23,790 bases of DNA from a virus: IMG/VR virus record IMGVR_UViG_3300044825_003179, positions 1-23,790 of that record; one strand, written 5' to 3'. The position numbers and the translations under genes were made by a program. The notes under the pieces were generated by a model. It was given only the letters and a program-made list of their open reading frames with translations. It searched no databases and was not told where the DNA came from. Positions 21,768 through 23,790 of this stretch are shown here, in pieces (positions within the stretch are counted from its first letter, which is position 1; every line of letters starts with the position of its first letter).

Positions 21768-22240
21768 TCGAAACCCTGCTCGGTGGCCTCCTGGGTGGGG
21801 CCTTCCGTCTGGCGCCCGAAATCCTCAAGTGGCTGGATCGCCAGGGTGAGCGCGGACATGAACTGGCGATGCAGGACAAGGCGCTGGAGTTCGAGAAACT
21901 GCGCGGCGCCCAGCGCATGGCCGAGATCGGTGCCGCATCCGATGCCGCTTGGAACGTCGGCGCCATCGAAACCCTGCGCGAAGCCGTCCGCACCCAGGGC
22001 GAGAAAACCGGCATGCGCTGGGCCGATGGTCTTTCAGCCAGCGTGCGCCCAGTGATCACCTACTGGTTCATGGCACTGTACTGCGCGGCCAAGATGGCGG
22101 CGTTTGCGGCAGCTATCACGGCGGGTGCTGGCTGGGGCACGACCATCCTGCATGCCTGGACGGAGGCCGATCAGGCACTGTGGGCCGGGGTGCTGAACTT
22201 CTGGTTCCTGGGACGCGTGTTCGATCGGGTGCGACCGTGA
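21764..22240 (+). CDS. Probable holin, 3TM gene-transfer-agent type
   Basis: This 158-residue protein probably permeabilises the inner membrane at lysis so that the lysozyme reaches peptidoglycan. It has a hydrophobic N-terminus (MIETLLGGLLGGAFRLAP), a charged helical middle, and the conserved membrane segments SVRPVITYWFMALYCAAKMA (about 94-123) and LWAGVLNFWFLGRVFDR (about 139-155). The 'RPVITYW...' and 'FWFLGRVFDR' elements match the GTA_holin_3TM family (PF11351) from memory. GGAGG is within a few bases of ATG 21764, which overlaps the previous stop as ATGA. Its stop overlaps the endolysin start as GTGA. Adjacency to the lysozyme gene strongly supports the role. Confidence 0.78.
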   Translation: MIETLLGGLLGGAFRLAPEILKWLDRQGERGHELAMQDKALEFEKLRGAQRMAEIGAASDAAWNVGAIETLREAVRTQGEKTGMRWADGLSASVRPVITYWFMALYCAAKMAAFAAAITAGAGWGTTILHAWTEADQALWAGVLNFWFLGRVFDRVRP

Positions 22241-22695
22241 TCGCGGTGCCGGAGGCGGCCATCGACCTAGCCAAGCGCTTCGAGGGGTTCCACAGGGTGC
22301 CGAAGCATGACCCTGGCCGTGCCCACCCATACATCTGCCCAGCGGGCTACTGGACGATTGGGTACGGCCATCTGTGTGACCCGAAGCACCCGCCGATTAC
22401 TGAGGAGGAAGCCGAAGTCTACCTGGCTCGCGATCTGCAGACAGCGCTGGCGGCGACCCTGCGCTACTGCCCAGTGTTGGCCACCGAGCCCAAGGGGCGG
22501 CTCGCGGCCATCGTGGACTTCACTTTCAACCTTGGGGCAGGGCGGCTGCAGACGTCGACGCTGCGACGACGGGTCAACCAGCGCGACTGGATCGCTACCG
22601 GTCAGGAGCTACGCCGATGGGTCTATGGGGGCGGGAAGGTTCTTCCGGGACTTGTGAAACGACGCACTGCGGAGGCTGCGTTGCTAAGGTTGTAA
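22237..22695 (+). CDS. Phage endolysin, GH24 lysozyme (muramidase)
   Basis: Hydrolyses the glycan strands of peptidoglycan at the end of infection; 152 residues, like P22/T4-type lysozymes. The GTG start at 22237 overlaps the holin stop (GTGA). Catalytic features: AKRFEGF with Glu16; PYICPAGYWTIGYGH with Thr40; and Cys34 at the position usually held by Asp (the D/C-5-residues-T pattern). The spacing from Glu16 to Cys34 is longer than the classic eight residues because of an insertion (RVPKHDPGRAH). The C-terminal lobe has IVDFTFNLGAG and RRWVYGGGKVLPGLVKRR, as in the family. There is no signal peptide or SAR helix, so export depends on the holin. No Rz/Rz1 genes follow; the reversed TIR gene is 25 bases away. 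Confidence 0.93.
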   Translation: MIAVPEAAIDLAKRFEGFHRVPKHDPGRAHPYICPAGYWTIGYGHLCDPKHPPITEEEAEVYLARDLQTALAATLRYCPVLATEPKGRLAAIVDFTFNLGAGRLQTSTLRRRVNQRDWIATGQELRRWVYGGGKVLPGLVKRRTAEAALLRL

Positions 22696-22720
22696 TTGAC
22701 GGCTGACTAAACAATCCCCA

Positions 22721-23671
22721 TCAAGGCTGCTGAATTGCCCGACGCAGCGACGCAGAGATATCCCAGACGTTTGACTGGCCGCCCATGTATCTGGAAACCT
22801 TGATGTGATTGTTTGCTTCCAGCAGGTTCAGCACGAAGTCGACGAAGGCGCGGGGTTTGTCGACACGCGTCGCCAATTCCTCGTTAATGCGGACGTTCTC
22901 ATTGACCAGCAGCGCGGCGATCCGGGCCACTACGTCCTGATAGCCCTCGACATACGCTTCTGCGAACTGCTGAAAACCGTAGTCCGTCAGCACGACATGC
23001 GACAGCGGTGCTCCGAGAACCCGCCCGATTTTGATGTAGTAGTGCTGTTCGAGAATTTCCAGCGAGTCGAGAAGCTCCTGCTGCGGCACATCTTGGAGCG
23101 CCGGTTCGGCGCGCAGCCGATCCCAGTCCACAAGACCTGCATCGTCGTCGATTTGCATCTGGGCAATTACACGCAAGGCTAAGTCATCAACCCGCGTCAA
23201 GCCGGAGATCAATGGCGCTGGCCCGGAGAATCTGGCAGGCGGTTGGCCGATAGTGGGCTTATCGTCTGTGTCGAAGATCGCCGACAGGATACGCTGCAAG
23301 CTCTGGCTGTAGTCGGTGAGGTCATCGACCCGCTGCCAGAGGGTGGATCGCAGGCTTTCGGGCACGTCACAATCGTCAATGACCACAGGGATCAATCGGG
23401 TACCACGGCTGATCTTGTTGACCACCGAGGTATTTAGCTCTTCCCGAACCCAAGGCTTCTGAACACTGATCTTGGACAAGACGATGATGACGGCCCGTGC
23501 CTCCTTTAGTCCTTCTTCGAAGATCCTGTCCACCAAACTATCACCCGGCTTCATCTCCCATTGATCGAGCCAAGCGTCTACGCCGTTCTCACGTAAGCGC
23601 CTCGCGAAGTCAACCACAAAGCGTGTTTTGTCTTCACTGGCATGGCTCAAAAAAACTTTTGGTGGACTCAT
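22721..23671 (-). CDS. TIR-domain protein with tandem winged-helix-like C-terminal region (predicted NADase defence effector)
   Basis: This 316-residue protein (from ATG 23671) is convergent with the endolysin. Residues 4-110 form a TIR domain of the TIR_2 type: KVFLSHASEDK, VDAWLDQWEMKPGDSL, AVIIVLSKISVQ, PWVREEL and RLIPVVIDD. The WxxxE motif (Trp74-Glu78) places the catalytic Glu of NAD-cleaving TIR enzymes at Glu78. After a Pro-rich linker (about 140-160) the C-terminal half looks like two winged helices (about 165-240 and 245-310), a possible sensing or DNA/RNA-binding part. Bacterial TIR proteins commonly kill infected cells by depleting NAD+. A similar role here is inferred. The gene looks lower in GC than the phage genes. 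Longer in-frame starts at 23695 and 23707 lie inside the adjacent IS end, and AAGGGG precedes 23671, so this start is preferred. Confidence 0.85.
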   Translation of the reverse strand: MSPPKVFLSHASEDKTRFVVDFARRLRENGVDAWLDQWEMKPGDSLVDRIFEEGLKEARAVIIVLSKISVQKPWVREELNTSVVNKISRGTRLIPVVIDDCDVPESLRSTLWQRVDDLTDYSQSLQRILSAIFDTDDKPTIGQPPARFSGPAPLISGLTRVDDLALRVIAQMQIDDDAGLVDWDRLRAEPALQDVPQQELLDSLEILEQHYYIKIGRVLGAPLSHVVLTDYGFQQFAEAYVEGYQDVVARIAALLVNENVRINEELATRVDKPRAFVDFVLNLLEANNHIKVSRYMGGQSNVWDISASLRRAIQQP

Positions 23672-23692
23672 GCTAGCGAAGCCCCTTAAATC

Positions 23693-23711
23693 CATCCCGT
23701 TATACACATCT
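23693..23711 (+). repeat. Left terminal inverted repeat of an IS50/Tn5-like element
   Basis: The 19 bases end in TTATACACATCT (23700-23711), identical to positions 8-19 of the Tn5 mosaic end, and 14 of 19 positions match overall. TTATACACA within it fits the DnaA-box form TTATNCACA, as in the outside end of IS50. The orientation points inward toward the transposase start at 23749. The outermost boundary is uncertain by a few bases. Confidence 0.65.
23699..23704 (-). promoter_or_regulatory. Possible -10 hexamer for the TIR gene, inside the IS end
   Basis: Read on the minus strand this is TATAAC, a 5/6 match to TATAAT. It sits about 28 bases before the preferred TIR start, so transcripts would begin around 23692 and carry the AAGGGG ribosome site. 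No good -35 was found at 17 bases. An ATGACA lies too far upstream, at a 23-base spacing. Weak evidence. Confidence 0.3.
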
Positions 23712-23748
23712 CGTAGGATGACGGCTTTGTCATGACAGGAGCGTGGGT

Positions 23749-23790
23749 GTGAGCTGGGCGACAGAAGAATTCGAGACCTTGGACCTGGGG
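23749..23790 (+). CDS. IS4-family transposase, N-terminal 14 codons (Tn5-type DNA-binding domain)
   Basis: The frame from GTG 23749 reads (M)SWATEEFETLDLG and runs off the window end. The pattern W-A-x-E-x-F-x-x-x-D-L-G is the opening of the Tn5-type transposase N-terminal DNA-binding domain, which normally continues with D-x-R-R. A well-placed Shine-Dalgarno AGGAG at 23737-23741 lies 7 bases before the GTG, supporting this start. A competing ATG at 23732 stops after six codons. Together with the terminal repeat just upstream this identifies a partial insertion sequence. The catalytic DDE residues are not visible. Confidence 0.72.
   Translation, partial: MSWATEEFETLDLG

Larger units (their letters stand above)
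23693..23790 (+). mobile_element. IS4-family (IS50-like) insertion sequence, left end only
   Basis: A Tn5-type terminal repeat at 23693-23711 is followed 38 bases later by the start of an IS4-family transposase running off the window. The distance from tip to start codon (about 56 bases) is plausible for this group. The right end and the target duplication are outside the window. The element abuts the 5' end of the TIR gene. Confidence 0.7.

Noticed and set aside
22696-22720. Attachment site or terminator in the gap between endolysin and TIR gene
   Set aside because: The gap is only 25 bases. I see no convincing hairpin or repeat, no tRNA or integrase is present, and a second att copy cannot be sought in this window.
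23672-23707. Longer TIR protein starting at GTG 23707 or ATG 23695
   Set aside because: These codons lie in the IS terminal repeat, so they cannot be part of the original gene. The TIR fold begins just after Met at 23671.
23727-23738. Palindrome GTCATGAC near the IS end as a possible operator
   Set aside because: It is a short 8-base palindrome with no second copy in view. It is more likely incidental within the transposase leader.
1-23790. CRISPR arrays, tRNA or rRNA genes
   Set aside because: No regularly spaced direct DNA repeats and no tRNA- or rRNA-like segments were seen. The only strict periodicity is the protein-level repeat in the hub gene.

Overview
The window is GC-rich, compactly coded, and almost entirely the late (head, tail, lysis) half of a lambda-type siphovirus prophage. 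The high GC, the lambda-like head order and the style of the tail proteins suggest a betaproteobacterial host (Burkholderiales or Rhodocyclales). That host assignment is inference; no host marker gene is present. No terminase, integrase, repressor or attachment site lies in the window, and both ends are cut through genes.

Layout. 2-3801 is the head module in lambda order: portal (5' truncated), S49 maturation protease with a nested Nu3-type scaffold start, decoration protein D and major capsid protein E. 3810-4755 holds connector and terminator genes. 4752-6754 holds the tail tube, a G/GT-type pair of tail assembly chaperones joined by a very clear T_TTT_TTT -1 slippery site, and a morphogenesis protein. 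7265-11692 holds the 1336-residue tape measure protein and the next tail gene. 12148-18512 holds four large tail-tip or fibre-like proteins (one LamG plus a CnaB-like domain) and a small conserved gene. 18516-21369 holds an 879-residue tail hub with an unusual repeat-built N-terminal extension, plus a small OB-like protein. After a GC-rich hairpin with a T-tract (21405-21443) comes the lysis cassette 21456-22695 (DUF6127-like protein, 3TM-type holin, GH24 lysozyme), with ATGA/GTGA overlaps.

Three genes run against this rightward operon and look like cargo ('morons'). They are a DUF6998-like protein with PD-(D/E)xK-type residues (6757-7236), a VOC/glyoxalase-fold protein (11697-12110), and a TIR-domain protein with a predicted winged-helix C-terminal half (22721-23671). 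The TIR protein is a good candidate NAD-consuming anti-phage effector. Immediately upstream of the TIR gene sits the left end of an IS50/Tn5-like IS4-family element. A 12-base exact match to the inner part of the Tn5 mosaic end, containing a DnaA-box-like TTATACACA, is followed by the first 14 codons of its transposase. The IS has probably replaced the original upstream region of the TIR gene.

The points most worth attention are the TIR gene and its IS-derived upstream region, the T7 frameshift site, the exact 21-residue and 12-residue-spaced repeats in the hub protein, and the reverse-strand nuclease-like cargo gene inside the tail operon.
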